This document shows, in pieces, positions 1-6,277 of a stretch of DNA of 22,298 nucleotides. The DNA comes from a virus: positions 1 through 22,298 of IMG/VR virus record IMGVR_UViG_3300028563_000308. One strand, given 5' to 3'. How positions within the stretch are numbered: the stretch's first letter is position 1; each line of letters starts with the position of its first letter. The notes under the pieces were generated by a model that was not told the origin of the DNA, did no database searches, and saw only the letters and a program-made list of their open reading frames with translations. The translations under genes were made by a program, and so were the position numbers.

Positions 1-152
1 ACGCGCTCAGCGCCTGCAAGAACTACTCGAGCCCGGTGAAGATCCCAGCGGTCGGTACGCACGTGCGGATGTCCGGCACATGGGTGATCGACAATAAGCA
101 CGCGCGCTGGATGGAAATTCACCCGGTGTTCTCCATCATCATCACGCAATAA
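1..152 (+). CDS. Partial hypothetical protein, C-terminal end, OB-fold-like
   Basis: The window opens inside a gene read in frame 3. Its last 49 residues are visible and end at the TAA at 150-152. They include the stretch VRMSGTWVIDNKHARWMEIHPV: alternating beta-type residues around a GTWV turn, followed by an EIHPV ending. I associate this pattern with small OB-fold-like proteins, but that is recall rather than a search. The start and any upstream domain lie outside the window. The next gene begins two bases after the stop, so the two are probably co-transcribed. Function unknown. Confidence 0.6.
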   Translation, partial: ALSACKNYSSPVKIPAVGTHVRMSGTWVIDNKHARWMEIHPVFSIIITQ

Positions 153-154
153 CC

Positions 155-829
155 ATGGGGCACTGCGAAGAGACACTCGCGGATCTCAGCAAGGCGGCCG
201 AGCGCTCCTCGTCTGTGCTGGTTGCCTACTCAGGCGGCAAGGACGCGATGGTGACCATGGATCTGTGTGTGCGGTCGTTCAAACAAGTCCGCGCGTTCCA
301 CATGTTTTTGGTCCCCGGGCTCGAGTGCATACAGGCCATGATGGACTTCGCCAAGTCCCGGTGGGGCATCACCGAGATTCTCCAGTATCCGCACTTCTGC
401 CTGCCGAAGCTGTTGAAAGCCGGCATCTACTGCCCGAACCACTACTCCCGCGACAACCTGCCAGAACTGCAGTTGACGGACATCTACGGCGCAGCTATGC
501 ACGACACCGGTGTCCACATGATCGCGACGGGCGCCAAGAAGGCGGACTCGATCTTCAGGCGCAAGAGCTGGCAGCAATTTGAGAAAGATTACCTCGTTTA
601 TCCGCTCAAAGATTGGAGTACGCGCGATGTGCTCGGCTACCTCCAGCTCCGCGGCCTGCCGATGCCGTCCATGAACAAGGGTCACCAAATGAGCGGGATT
701 GACTTGACAGCCAGAGACCTTTTGCGCGTCCATGACGAATTTCCACGAGACTTCGCTAAGCTAGAGGTGGTATTCCCTTATGTGGGAGCTGTTGTAAAGC
801 GGAGGGAGTGGCATGGAATCGCAGCATAA
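155..829 (+). CDS. PAPS reductase-like PP-loop ATP pyrophosphatase
   Basis: This 224-residue protein belongs by motif to the phosphoadenosine-phosphosulfate reductase / PP-loop superfamily. The ATP-binding PP-loop SGGKDA lies at about residues 26-31 after a beta strand (VLVAY). A later TGAKKADSIFRRKSW stretch matches the family's second conserved region, which contacts nucleotide and substrate. Family members activate substrates with ATP, giving an adenylated intermediate, in sulfate reduction, tRNA thiolation or DNA phosphorothioation (DndC). I do not see the cysteine motif of assimilatory reductases, and no sulfate pathway genes are near. The neighbours are ParB-like and ABC-GNAT genes, which suggests phage DNA modification rather than sulfur assimilation; this is inference. 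ATG 155 follows the previous stop directly. The 3' end overlaps the next gene by 17 bases. Confidence 0.85.
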   Translation: MGHCEETLADLSKAAERSSSVLVAYSGGKDAMVTMDLCVRSFKQVRAFHMFLVPGLECIQAMMDFAKSRWGITEILQYPHFCLPKLLKAGIYCPNHYSRDNLPELQLTDIYGAAMHDTGVHMIATGAKKADSIFRRKSWQQFEKDYLVYPLKDWSTRDVLGYLQLRGLPMPSMNKGHQMSGIDLTARDLLRVHDEFPRDFAKLEVVFPYVGAVVKRREWHGIAA

Positions 830-1235
830 AGGTTTCTACTTTATCAGTGGGGCATGGCTGATTGCATGGTGCCTGATCGTTGGAGGCGCGCTAGCGGTCG
901 GGATACATGCGCAGCAGCCTAAACCGGCGACCGCTGAGCAGAAGGCCCAGCAGTGGGGTGCTCCCTGCTATCAAGGTCTCGGTCTGGAATGGGTGTGCGG
1001 TGACGGGAAGTCCACGAAGGGGAAGCAAACCAGCCACGCGCAGTCCAGCCATCTGCCGGGCCACGGGCAATCGTTCGTTGTGATCGGCGACGACGGCCAG
1101 CCGGTGCTCACGGTGTACAGCGATGGCACTGTGGAGTTTCGCAAGGGCGTTCCAGTCACCGACGCTACTAAGCAGTTCGTCGAAGCCGTGCGGCAGATCA
1201 TGCCGTGTTCGTCCACCCCAGCCAAAGCCCAATGA
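813..1235 (+). CDS. Small membrane-anchored or secreted protein, unknown function
   Basis: A 140-residue protein with one hydrophobic segment at about residues 10-33 (ISGAWLIAWCLIVGGALAVG). It is followed by HAQQ, which could be a signal-peptidase site or simply the exit of a membrane anchor. The rest is hydrophilic, with two cysteines near residues 52-62 and a DDGQPVLTVYSDGTVEF stretch that looks like a beta hairpin. The start at 813 has a strong purine-rich Shine-Dalgarno (GGAGGGAG) and lies inside the previous gene. The stop overlaps the next start as ATGA. It is translationally coupled between the PP-loop gene and the parB-like gene, yet its membrane location does not obviously fit a DNA-modification role. 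No family recognised. Confidence 0.7.
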   Translation: MESQHKGFYFISGAWLIAWCLIVGGALAVGIHAQQPKPATAEQKAQQWGAPCYQGLGLEWVCGDGKSTKGKQTSHAQSSHLPGHGQSFVVIGDDGQPVLTVYSDGTVEFRKGVPVTDATKQFVEAVRQIMPCSSTPAKAQ

Positions 1236-1858
1236 GCGAAGAGAAGAAAACGCGGAAGCCGAAAGCGGCGACGGCAGAGTCTGAATCGTCGACCTTCAAG
1301 GCGGACGCCTACCAGATCGTGACGATGAAGCGCTCGGAGCTCAAGTCAGCTGCGTACAATCCTCGCGTGATAAACGACACCGAGAAGAAGAAGCTCCGCG
1401 CCGGGTTGAAGAAGCACAAGATGGTGCAGCCGCCAACATGGAACAAACGTAGCGGAATTTTGGTCGGAGGTCACCAGCGGCTTTCGCAGCTCGATGTGCT
1501 TGCCGGCGGTAAAGACTACGAACTACAGGTGGCCGTCATCGACGTCACTGAGGCCGAGGAGAAGGAAATCAACATCCTGCTCAACAACTCGATGGCACAA
1601 GGCACGTGGGATCTCCCCAAACTTGAAGATCTTCTGCGCGATCCAGGGATTGACATCTTTGGCACCGGCTTCGACCAGCTTGATGTGGAGCGATTGTTCG
1701 GGTCCTTCCCCAAGGAAGAAGAACTCGACGTCGCGGCGCAACTTGCCAACGGCATGGAATACCGCGTGGTGGTGGACTGTACCGATGAATTGCAGCAGAC
1801 TGAGTTGCTGGACCGCTTCGGAAACGAGGGACTGAAATGTCGCGCTCTTATTTCTTGA
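1232..1858 (+). CDS. ParB N-terminal domain protein
   Basis: A 208-residue protein with a ParB/Sulfiredoxin-type domain. After a lysine-rich tail it shows SAAYNPR at about residues 39-45, then an AGLKKHKMVQP helix, and the characteristic ILVGGHQRL box at about residues 76-84, the nucleotide-binding GGHQR/GERR motif of ParB-like proteins. In phages such short ParB-like proteins commonly neighbour DNA methylases or modification enzymes rather than partition genes. No parA or centromere-like repeat is seen here, so partition is unlikely. I chose ATG 1232 over an in-frame ATG at 1205 because it gives an ATGA overlap with the upstream stop. The protein ends normally (GLKCRALIS), so the antisense gene that starts to overlap at 1848 has not truncated it. 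Confidence 0.85.
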   Translation: MSEEKKTRKPKAATAESESSTFKADAYQIVTMKRSELKSAAYNPRVINDTEKKKLRAGLKKHKMVQPPTWNKRSGILVGGHQRLSQLDVLAGGKDYELQVAVIDVTEAEEKEINILLNNSMAQGTWDLPKLEDLLRDPGIDIFGTGFDQLDVERLFGSFPKEEELDVAAQLANGMEYRVVVDCTDELQQTELLDRFGNEGLKCRALIS

Positions 1859-2231
1859 GTTTGTGAGGGCAGATTCCGCCGTTGCGATACCGGCCCGTAT
1901 TGCAATTCTGGCAAAGCAATTGATAGTCGCGCGGAAAGTCAGCATCGCGAATGCATTGATAGAGGGTGCGCGGCCCATAGCTCCCCGCGGCGAGGAGTTG
2001 AGATCGATGCTCGCGCCCATTACCACTGACGTGATCGATGGTCAAGAACATACACTCGCGTTCGCCGCAACATGCACACTTCATCCCGTAGTGCCGGTAA
2101 ACGAGATCGCGAAGAGCGGCGGTGTTAGCGCGGCCTCTCACTCGGAGTTTTGCGGCGCAGGCGGCACAACTCTTGTACCCTTTGCGCACCGAGTCATGTC
2201 CACAAATTGGGCACACGCCACGGGAAAGCAA
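1848..2231 (-). CDS. HNH endonuclease, homing type
   Basis: The protein has an N-terminal zinc ribbon (CPIC, CAAC) and then a treble-clef HNH nuclease core: CACCGERE, then LTIDHVSGNGREHR with the catalytic D-H pair, then LLCQNCN. Such free-standing HNH genes are mobile homing endonucleases that cut and invade related phage genomes. It sits antisense in the gap between the parB-like and ABC-GNAT genes, overlapping the parB end by 11 bases, as expected for an inserted homing gene. The TTG at 2231 is the first standard start. However, coding-like sequence continues in frame to about 2288 (LPYKDPQQNAVYARN), where a CTG stands at the place of the initiator in MPYKDP-type homologues. The true start may therefore be that CTG, or the usual start has been lost by a small mutation. 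Confidence 0.85.
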   Translation of the reverse strand: MLSRGVCPICGHDSVRKGYKSCAACAAKLRVRGRANTAALRDLVYRHYGMKCACCGERECMFLTIDHVSGNGREHRSQLLAAGSYGPRTLYQCIRDADFPRDYQLLCQNCNTGRYRNGGICPHKLKK

Positions 2232-2308
2232 ATTGACGCGAAGATTTCGCGCATATACAGCGTTTTGCTGGGGATCTTTGTAGGGCAGGGCATCTCAATT
2301 ATAACATT

Positions 2309-3418
2309 ATGCGTTGTGATCTCATAGTCGAATCGGAACCGTCGCATTCTGCCCGGGCGAAGCAGCTCTCGGCCATGTTCGACGTCCCGCCGATGGACAA
2401 GTGCCGCATGGAATGGCATGGCGATATTCCGATTGAGGCGAGCGGCTGGAACGTCGGGCTGATCGTGGGGCCGTCCGGTTGCGGCAAGTCGAGCATCGCT
2501 CGTGATCTGTTCGGCACCGACTATCATCCGGATCTCGAATGGCACGGTAAGAGCGTGGTGGACGATTTTGCGGCGTCGCTGCCTATGGAGACTGTGACGC
2601 AGGCCTGCAGCGCGGTAGGATTCAATACGATACCGGCCTGGCTGCGACCGTTCCATGTGCTTTCGAACGGCGAACGCTTTCGGGTGGAACTGGCCCGCCG
2701 GCTACTGGAACTGCCGGACCCTATCGTGGTGGACGAATTCAGCAGCGTGGTGGACCGCCAAGTCGCGCAGATCGGATCGTATGCGGTACAGAAGTTCGCG
2801 CGCAAACACAATCGCCGCTTCGTCGCCGTGTCGTGTCACTACGATATCGTCGACTGGCTGCAGCCGGACTGGGTCTTCGAGCCGGCTACCATGACTTTGT
2901 CACGGAGGTTACTTCGGCAACGCCCAAGCCTCGATGTCACGATTGGGCGGCTTCCCTATTCCGCCTGGCGGATGTTCGCTCCATTTCACTATATGAGTGC
3001 GAAATTGCATCGCGCGGCGCGCTGCTATGGGCTGTGGGTGGGTAAGACGCTGACAACCTTCTGCGGCGTGCTGCCCAAACCGGTGAGCAACGGTCCGAAG
3101 AAGGGCACGGCGATCGCGGGCGTCTCGCGCGTGGTCACTCTACCCGACTGGCAAGGATTGGGATTGGCATTCGTGCTGATGGAAAAGTTGGGAGCGGCTT
3201 ACGGTGCGATTGGCAAGAGATTTCGCAACTACCCGGCGCATCCGGCATTCGTCAGGGCGTCGGATCGGTCAAAATACTGGGAAATGAAGAAGCGGCCGGG
3301 CACGTTCAGCGTCGTCAGTTCAGCCGGCCGCTTTGGCGGCCGGCCCTGCGCAGTCTTCGAGTACCGTGGACCGCTCATGGCGGTGTCCGAGGCGAAGATT
3401 CTGCTTTCGGTGGCTTGA
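2309..3418 (+). CDS. ABC-type ATPase fused to GNAT acyltransferase domain (COG2401-like)
   Basis: A 369-residue two-domain protein. Residues about 45-200 form an ABC ATPase: Walker A GPSGCGKSS at 54-62, signature VLSNGERFRVELARR at 117-131, Walker B PIVVDEFSS at 138-146, and switch histidine VSCHYD at His177. There is no membrane domain, so it is a soluble ABC ATPase, not a transporter. The C-terminal third looks like a GNAT fold, with the acetyl-CoA loop in VTLPDWQGLGLAFVLMEKLG at about 277-296. The architecture matches COG2401 (ABC ATPase fused to a predicted acetyltransferase). The phage Mu DNA modifier Mom is also GNAT-like. With the neighbouring ParB-like and PP-loop proteins I infer a DNA-base modification role; tRNA or protein acylation is an alternative. 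ATG 2309 is the only good start after the HNH gene. Confidence 0.82.
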   Translation: MRCDLIVESEPSHSARAKQLSAMFDVPPMDKCRMEWHGDIPIEASGWNVGLIVGPSGCGKSSIARDLFGTDYHPDLEWHGKSVVDDFAASLPMETVTQACSAVGFNTIPAWLRPFHVLSNGERFRVELARRLLELPDPIVVDEFSSVVDRQVAQIGSYAVQKFARKHNRRFVAVSCHYDIVDWLQPDWVFEPATMTLSRRLLRQRPSLDVTIGRLPYSAWRMFAPFHYMSAKLHRAARCYGLWVGKTLTTFCGVLPKPVSNGPKKGTAIAGVSRVVTLPDWQGLGLAFVLMEKLGAAYGAIGKRFRNYPAHPAFVRASDRSKYWEMKKRPGTFSVVSSAGRFGGRPCAVFEYRGPLMAVSEAKILLSVA

Positions 3419-3671
3419 AGTGAAACACGTAATACGGACCCGTGGCGGCGCCGTAGCAATCAGTCAGGTCCGCGCGCGACACCAGCGCAGCAGCCAGCAA
3501 GGATGTGCGCGTGTGAATGTCCACACGCTCAACATTGAGCCGGAACCGCCCATTGATAGAGATAGAATCACCCGCCCGCAGATTGCGGTATCGGGGACCA
3601 AGGCGGATCTCGCACGTTTTTGTTCCGGCGAGGATCTGATCGACGAAACGCTGTTTAACGAATAGGAGCAT
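3375..3671 (-). CDS. ASCH-domain protein
   Basis: A 98-residue protein resembling the ASCH (PUA-like beta-barrel) superfamily. It begins LLFVKQRFVDQILAGTKTCE, the family's opening strand-helix with the GTKTxExR signature, followed by RLGPRYRNLRAGDSI and a strand carrying LNVERVDI. ASCH domains bind RNA or nucleosides, and one characterised member, E. coli YqfB, hydrolyses N4-acetylcytidine. The gene is tail to tail with the ABC-GNAT gene and overlaps its last 44 bases. Its start lies inside the stop region of an upstream 49-residue gene, so those two form a small - strand operon. A reader or eraser of acylated nucleosides made by the opposing GNAT protein is an attractive inference with no direct support. 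Confidence 0.78.
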   Translation of the reverse strand: MLLFVKQRFVDQILAGTKTCEIRLGPRYRNLRAGDSISINGRFRLNVERVDIHTRTSLLAAALVSRADLTDCYGAATGPYYVFHFKPPKAESSPRTPP

Positions 3672-3804
3672 GGGCCTCCGATCTGGCTTCGAGGAAGATC
3701 ATGGCATGGTGATACCAACGATCGCGGGGCTCGACGGCGCCGTACTCGACGTCGTACCACTGGCGGGCGACGTAGCCGTACACTTTCCAGAATCCTTTAG
3801 GCAT
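3655..3804 (-). CDS. Small hypothetical protein, 49 residues
   Basis: A short frame with a coding-like, tryptophan- and tyrosine-rich sequence (MPKGFWKVYGYVARQWYDVE at its start) ending just inside the ASCH gene, with a 17-base overlap. The stop/start overlap with a recognised domain gene, and the fact that the opposite-strand frames look like noise, support it. The Shine-Dalgarno upstream of ATG 3804 is weak. The same frame stays open upstream to about 3867 and reads plausibly (GKVLGFLALASYSRFY), but holds no ATG, GTG or TTG. The gene may have lost an original N-terminus. Family and function unknown. Confidence 0.55.
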   Translation of the reverse strand: MPKGFWKVYGYVARQWYDVEYGAVEPRDRWYHHAMIFLEARSEAHAPIR

Positions 3805-3908
3805 ATAAAAACGACTATAGGACGCCAGCGCAAGGAAGCCAAGGACTTTACCAGCTAGGCAGTCAACAGGTTACCCGTAATTCCGAAGCGGCGTAAAAGA
3901 CGGCTCTT

Positions 3909-3942
3909 GAACTGCTTGCAAAGCAGCTCGGGATACTTCCCG
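3909..3942 (+). promoter_or_regulatory. Tandem short inverted repeats upstream of a small gene
   Basis: Two adjoining inverted repeats lie in the divergent gap: GAACTGCTT-gca-AAGCAGCTC at 3909-3929 (one mismatch) and CGGGA-tact-TCCCG at 3929-3942 (perfect). They sit just before the AAAGGA Shine-Dalgarno at 3945-3950. They could be an operator, an mRNA leader structure or chance; no factor can be assigned. Confidence 0.35.
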
Positions 3943-3958
3943 ATAAAGGACAATCAGC

Positions 3959-4138
3959 ATGAAATACACATGTGTAGTAGAGGGCAAGTCGACCGAGTAT
4001 ATCAGCCATCTGGAGATGGAGAAGGCGCTGGCAGCCAGGGGCTTCAAGTGCGCGAAGGACGACATGTCCGGCGGCTCGGCGTACGGCAAGGTGACCAACA
4101 ACCTCGGCGCCACGGTCGGCCAGTGGACCAGGGGCTAG
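3959..4138 (+). CDS. Small hypothetical protein, 59 residues
   Basis: ATG 3959 follows an AAAGGA Shine-Dalgarno eight bases upstream and opens a 59-residue frame. It begins MKYTCVVEGKSTEYISHLEM and ends in a Gly- and Asn-rich tail (NNLGATVGQWTRG). The first part looks like a beta strand followed by an amphipathic helix. There is no hydrophobic segment and the two cysteines are not spaced as a metal site. It is the first of three small + strand genes. The good ribosome site and ordered composition support it, but no family is recognised. Confidence 0.65.
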   Translation: MKYTCVVEGKSTEYISHLEMEKALAARGFKCAKDDMSGGSAYGKVTNNLGATVGQWTRG

Positions 4139-4163
4139 GGATCGGCTGAAGTCCGGTACCAAA

Positions 4164-4412
4164 ATGATGAAAGGGGCTCACCATTACACGCACAGGCATG
4201 TGGACATGGCGCCCCTTCCCAAGCCTCGTAGACGGTCATGCAAGTGCGGAATTTGCAACCAATGCGTCGAGGACGCGAGATGGGAACGCATCTTCGCAGA
4301 GAAGTTCGAGGACAAGGACTACTACCGCCGGCCGGTGTCGCCGTCATTCGGTTCGACGCTGGCGGATCCAAATGGCGGCGACCAGAGGTTTAGCGGGTTG
4401 GTGAATGAGTGA
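4164..4412 (+). CDS. Small Cys-rich phage protein, 82 residues
   Basis: The key feature is CKCGICNQC at about residues 26-34, a tight four-cysteine metal-binding knuckle after a basic PKPRRRS stretch. A charged helix RWERIFAEKFEDKDYYRR follows. This looks like the small 'CKCG-x-C' proteins common in phage genomes, whose function is unknown to me. Two ATG codons stand at 4164 and 4167, and an in-frame ATG at 4206 gives a protein starting MAPLPKPRRR, which is also plausible because no strong Shine-Dalgarno precedes 4164. The 3' end overlaps the next gene by eight bases. Confidence 0.68.
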   Translation: MMKGAHHYTHRHVDMAPLPKPRRRSCKCGICNQCVEDARWERIFAEKFEDKDYYRRPVSPSFGSTLADPNGGDQRFSGLVNE

Positions 4413-4584
4413 GCTCAGGTCGATTCTCGATGTTCAGATGCGCTGTGACCGGTGTGGAGGAGCGGTTCGGTTGGGCGACGCGGTGCCATGTGCAGGCGGC
4501 GGGACTGGCTATGGTTGCCCGGTGGACGATTGTGGCGGCATGGTGTTCGAAAGTAGTCCAGCCGAAAGCGCAGAAAATAGCTGA
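4405..4584 (+). CDS. Small zinc-ribbon-like protein, 59 residues
   Basis: A frame from ATG 4405 reads MSELRSILDVQMRCDRCGGA and continues with a second cysteine set, CPVDDCGG, near residues 38-45. CxxC plus CxxxxCGG suggests a compact zinc ribbon. The middle is glycine-rich and the tail is Ser/Glu-rich. The start overlaps the end of the preceding small Cys-rich gene, implying coupled translation. A different, longer frame over the same bases (4409-4630) lacks these motifs and was set aside. Function unknown; single-strand nucleic acid or protein binding would be typical for such ribbons. Confidence 0.68.
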   Translation: MSELRSILDVQMRCDRCGGAVRLGDAVPCAGGGTGYGCPVDDCGGMVFESSPAESAENS

Positions 4585-4601
4585 TTTATGGAGCACGTGG
4601 A

Positions 4602-4868
4602 CTACTTGTTTACCATCTCCCACAATTTAGCCCAGGCAGTAGTGAGGCGCGCGGCCTGGAGCTGCGTCGTGTGCATCGGTATCGTACTAGTGACTGCAAC
4701 GATGGTCGGGACTCCGTCGACTACCTTGGAAGCGTACACGTGGAAGTTGGCTGGCGCATTGTCCGCAAGCGTCACCTTCCAGCCGGATTCCGCGAGTTGC
4801 CGTATCGCCAGCTTGGCGGTTGGAAATGTTGACAGAACGAATGCGGTGTACTGCTCTCGGTTCATCAT
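4602..4868 (-). CDS. Hypothetical protein, 88 residues
   Basis: An 88-residue soluble-looking protein beginning MMNREQYTAFVLSTFPTAKL, with alternating helix and strand (SGWKVTLADNAPANFHVYAS) and no membrane segment or metal site. It is the last gene of a - strand operon. Its start overlaps the stop of the upstream DUF488 gene by four bases, so it is probably translated by coupling. It converges with the small zinc-ribbon gene, with only 17 bases between stops and no obvious terminator. Family not recognised; a role linked to the DUF488 protein is inferred from position only. Confidence 0.62.
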   Translation of the reverse strand: MMNREQYTAFVLSTFPTAKLAIRQLAESGWKVTLADNAPANFHVYASKVVDGVPTIVAVTSTIPMHTTQLQAARLTTAWAKLWEMVNK

Positions 4869-5374
4869 GACGAAGCAAACTCCGCCGGCAGCGTCGCCAG
4901 AATATCGTAGGGTCGCTGCTGCTCAATTGCCCCCTGCAGCTCGCTTGCCAGAATTATCTCGTCTCGATAGACGTGCAGGCAGTCGAGGTGATGAAGCAGT
5001 GGGGATCGGTCGACGCCGGCAATCACTGGCGTCTGCGCCAAGCGATCGAGTAGCTTCAACGCAATCTGAAAGTGACGGTGGCACATGGCCGGCGCCTCCT
5101 CCTTGCACAGGAGTAGCAGGCGCTTCGACTGTTCATAACCGGCCAGCCAGCCAATACCTTCTGCTGTCGCTCCAGCGCCCCGGCCGCCGAGGTTCTGACC
5201 TTGCCAGGCATATTTCTGTGGGAATAGCTGGCGGAGATGCTGACCGCCGAAGCCAGGCCGGCGACTCTGCGGGATCGAGCGGCTGTCGACAAGCAAGTCG
5301 ATTTGCAGGTGCTCCATCAGGCGCACGAGACGCGGCGGCTGCATGTGATCGTATCCGATGGTGTAGATGCTCAC
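4865..5374 (-). CDS. DUF488 family protein
   Basis: A 169-residue protein with the features of DUF488: the opening MSIYTIGYDH, then IDLLVDSRSIPQSRRPGF, then LGGRG, and the late CKEEAPAMCHRH box (C...CHR) on a predicted strand-loop that probably forms the conserved site. Family members are widespread, rather small alpha/beta proteins of uncertain biochemical role, often annotated only as DUF488. Here it is flanked with four-base overlaps by a LuxR-type HTH protein upstream and an unknown protein downstream, all on the - strand. The 355-residue open frame on the opposite strand (4588-5655) is a shadow of this operon. Confidence 0.82.
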   Translation of the reverse strand: MSIYTIGYDHMQPPRLVRLMEHLQIDLLVDSRSIPQSRRPGFGGQHLRQLFPQKYAWQGQNLGGRGAGATAEGIGWLAGYEQSKRLLLLCKEEAPAMCHRHFQIALKLLDRLAQTPVIAGVDRSPLLHHLDCLHVYRDEIILASELQGAIEQQRPYDILATLPAEFASS

Positions 5375-5592
5375 AACCCGAACTCCTTGGCGCGAGCCTT
5401 CAGTTCACGGGTAGCGGCTGTGAGCCCCAGTTTCCGTGCGACATTCTTCAGGTGAATCTTCACCGTTCCGGAAGCAATGCCAAGGGCGGCTCCAACCTCT
5501 TTGTGAGATTTACCAGCAATGATTTCTCTGGCGACCTGGGTCTCCCGGTCGGTGAGGGGAAGCGGAGATTTCTCGGTAGCGTTCTCTGTCAT
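5371..5592 (-). CDS. Stand-alone LuxR/GerE-type HTH regulator
   Basis: A 73-residue protein that is almost only a LuxR-type HTH domain: LTDRETQVAREIIAGKSHKE at residues 13-32, then VGAALGIASGTVKIHLKNV as turn and recognition helix, and ARKLGLTAATREL after it. No receiver or ligand domain is present, so it resembles GerE-type minimal regulators that act by dimerising on DNA. It heads a three-gene - strand operon and is divergent from the terminase small-subunit gene with 34 bases between starts. The inverted repeat in that gap is a natural candidate operator for it, which would let one small protein control both its own operon and packaging genes (inference). Confidence 0.88.
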   Translation of the reverse strand: MTENATEKSPLPLTDRETQVAREIIAGKSHKEVGAALGIASGTVKIHLKNVARKLGLTAATRELKARAKEFGL

Positions 5593-5597
5593 GAAAG

Positions 5598-5621
5598 GAG
5601 TATATCATATAGGGTATACTC
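5598..5621. promoter_or_regulatory. Inverted repeat in divergent promoter interval
   Basis: GAGTATA-tcatataggg-TATACTC is a perfect seven-base inverted repeat with a ten-base spacer, lying between the divergent HTH regulator and terminase starts. The interval is AT-rich compared with its surroundings. TATACT (5615-5620) on + and TATGAT on - resemble -10 boxes, but the distance from TATACT to ATG 5627 would leave almost no leader. I read it as a probable operator for the LuxR-type protein; promoter assignment is weak. Confidence 0.45.
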
Positions 5622-5626
5622 TTGCT

Positions 5627-6277
5627 ATGGACAATTTGACAATCTATGGGCTTGAGGCAAGTGGAGGCAGTGAGGTGAGGTCGCAGCAACGTGTAAACAA
5701 TCCCGTAAACCCAAAAAAGCGGAATAAGCGGAAGCCACGGGAGACGCCTGCCCTGAATTACGGGCAGATCATCGACATCGTTCAAGGGAAGGAGGGCGTC
5801 GATGGAGACCGGGCAATCGCGGAGCATATTCGCAGCCTGATCCGCAAAGGCAATCAGCGCGCGATTATTAATTTGGCACAACTTGCGCAGCTGGCTGAGC
5901 ATCATTGGACGATTGACGAGATCGCGGCGTTCTTCCGCGTGTCCGAGAAGACAATCGATGTGTTGTTGAAGCAGGCGCAGGTGTCCGATCTGTACACACA
6001 GGGCAAGGCGCGCGGCCGAGGAATGTTGCGCAGTGCCCAGTTCAAGGCGGCCATCAAAGGGAATGTCACAGCCCAAATTTGGTTAGGCAAAAACCTCTTA
6101 GGGCAGCGCGATTCCTTCGAGGTAAGCGGTCCCAACGGCAGCCAACTGCAGGGGAATAACACCTACATCACGCTGGACTATTTCCGGCTGATGGCGGCGG
6201 TAGCGGACGGCAAGCTGCCGATCTCTGTGCTGGATCGCAAGAAGGATGAGGAGCAGAAGCAGATCGATGCCGCGTAA
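5627..6277 (+). CDS. Terminase small subunit-like DNA-binding protein
   Basis: A 216-residue protein immediately upstream of, and overlapping, the large terminase gene, the standard place for the small subunit that recognises the packaging site. Residues about 90-125 look like a helix-turn-helix (WTIDEIAAFFRVSEKTIDVL). The later ARGRGMLRSAQFKAAIKG and TAQIWLGKNLLGQRD stretches are typical of the terminase small-subunit / phage HTH class. The N-terminal 40 residues are basic and probably disordered. I chose ATG 5627 because it follows the divergent promoter interval. In-frame ATGs at 5591 and 5519 would run into the operator and the regulator gene. Sequence similarity among small terminases is low, so the name rests on HTH plus position. 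Confidence 0.78.
   Translation: MDNLTIYGLEASGGSEVRSQQRVNNPVNPKKRNKRKPRETPALNYGQIIDIVQGKEGVDGDRAIAEHIRSLIRKGNQRAIINLAQLAQLAEHHWTIDEIAAFFRVSEKTIDVLLKQAQVSDLYTQGKARGRGMLRSAQFKAAIKGNVTAQIWLGKNLLGQRDSFEVSGPNGSQLQGNNTYITLDYFRLMAAVADGKLPISVLDRKKDEEQKQIDAA

Noticed and set aside
1863-2327. 154-residue + strand frame between the parB-like and ABC-GNAT genes
   Set aside because: The opposite strand encodes an HNH protein with all zinc and catalytic residues; this frame is its shadow.
4588-5655. 355-residue open frame on the + strand
   Set aside because: It runs antisense to the LuxR-type HTH and DUF488 genes, which have clear motifs and coupled starts. Its own product is Arg/Ser/Ala-rich with no domain.
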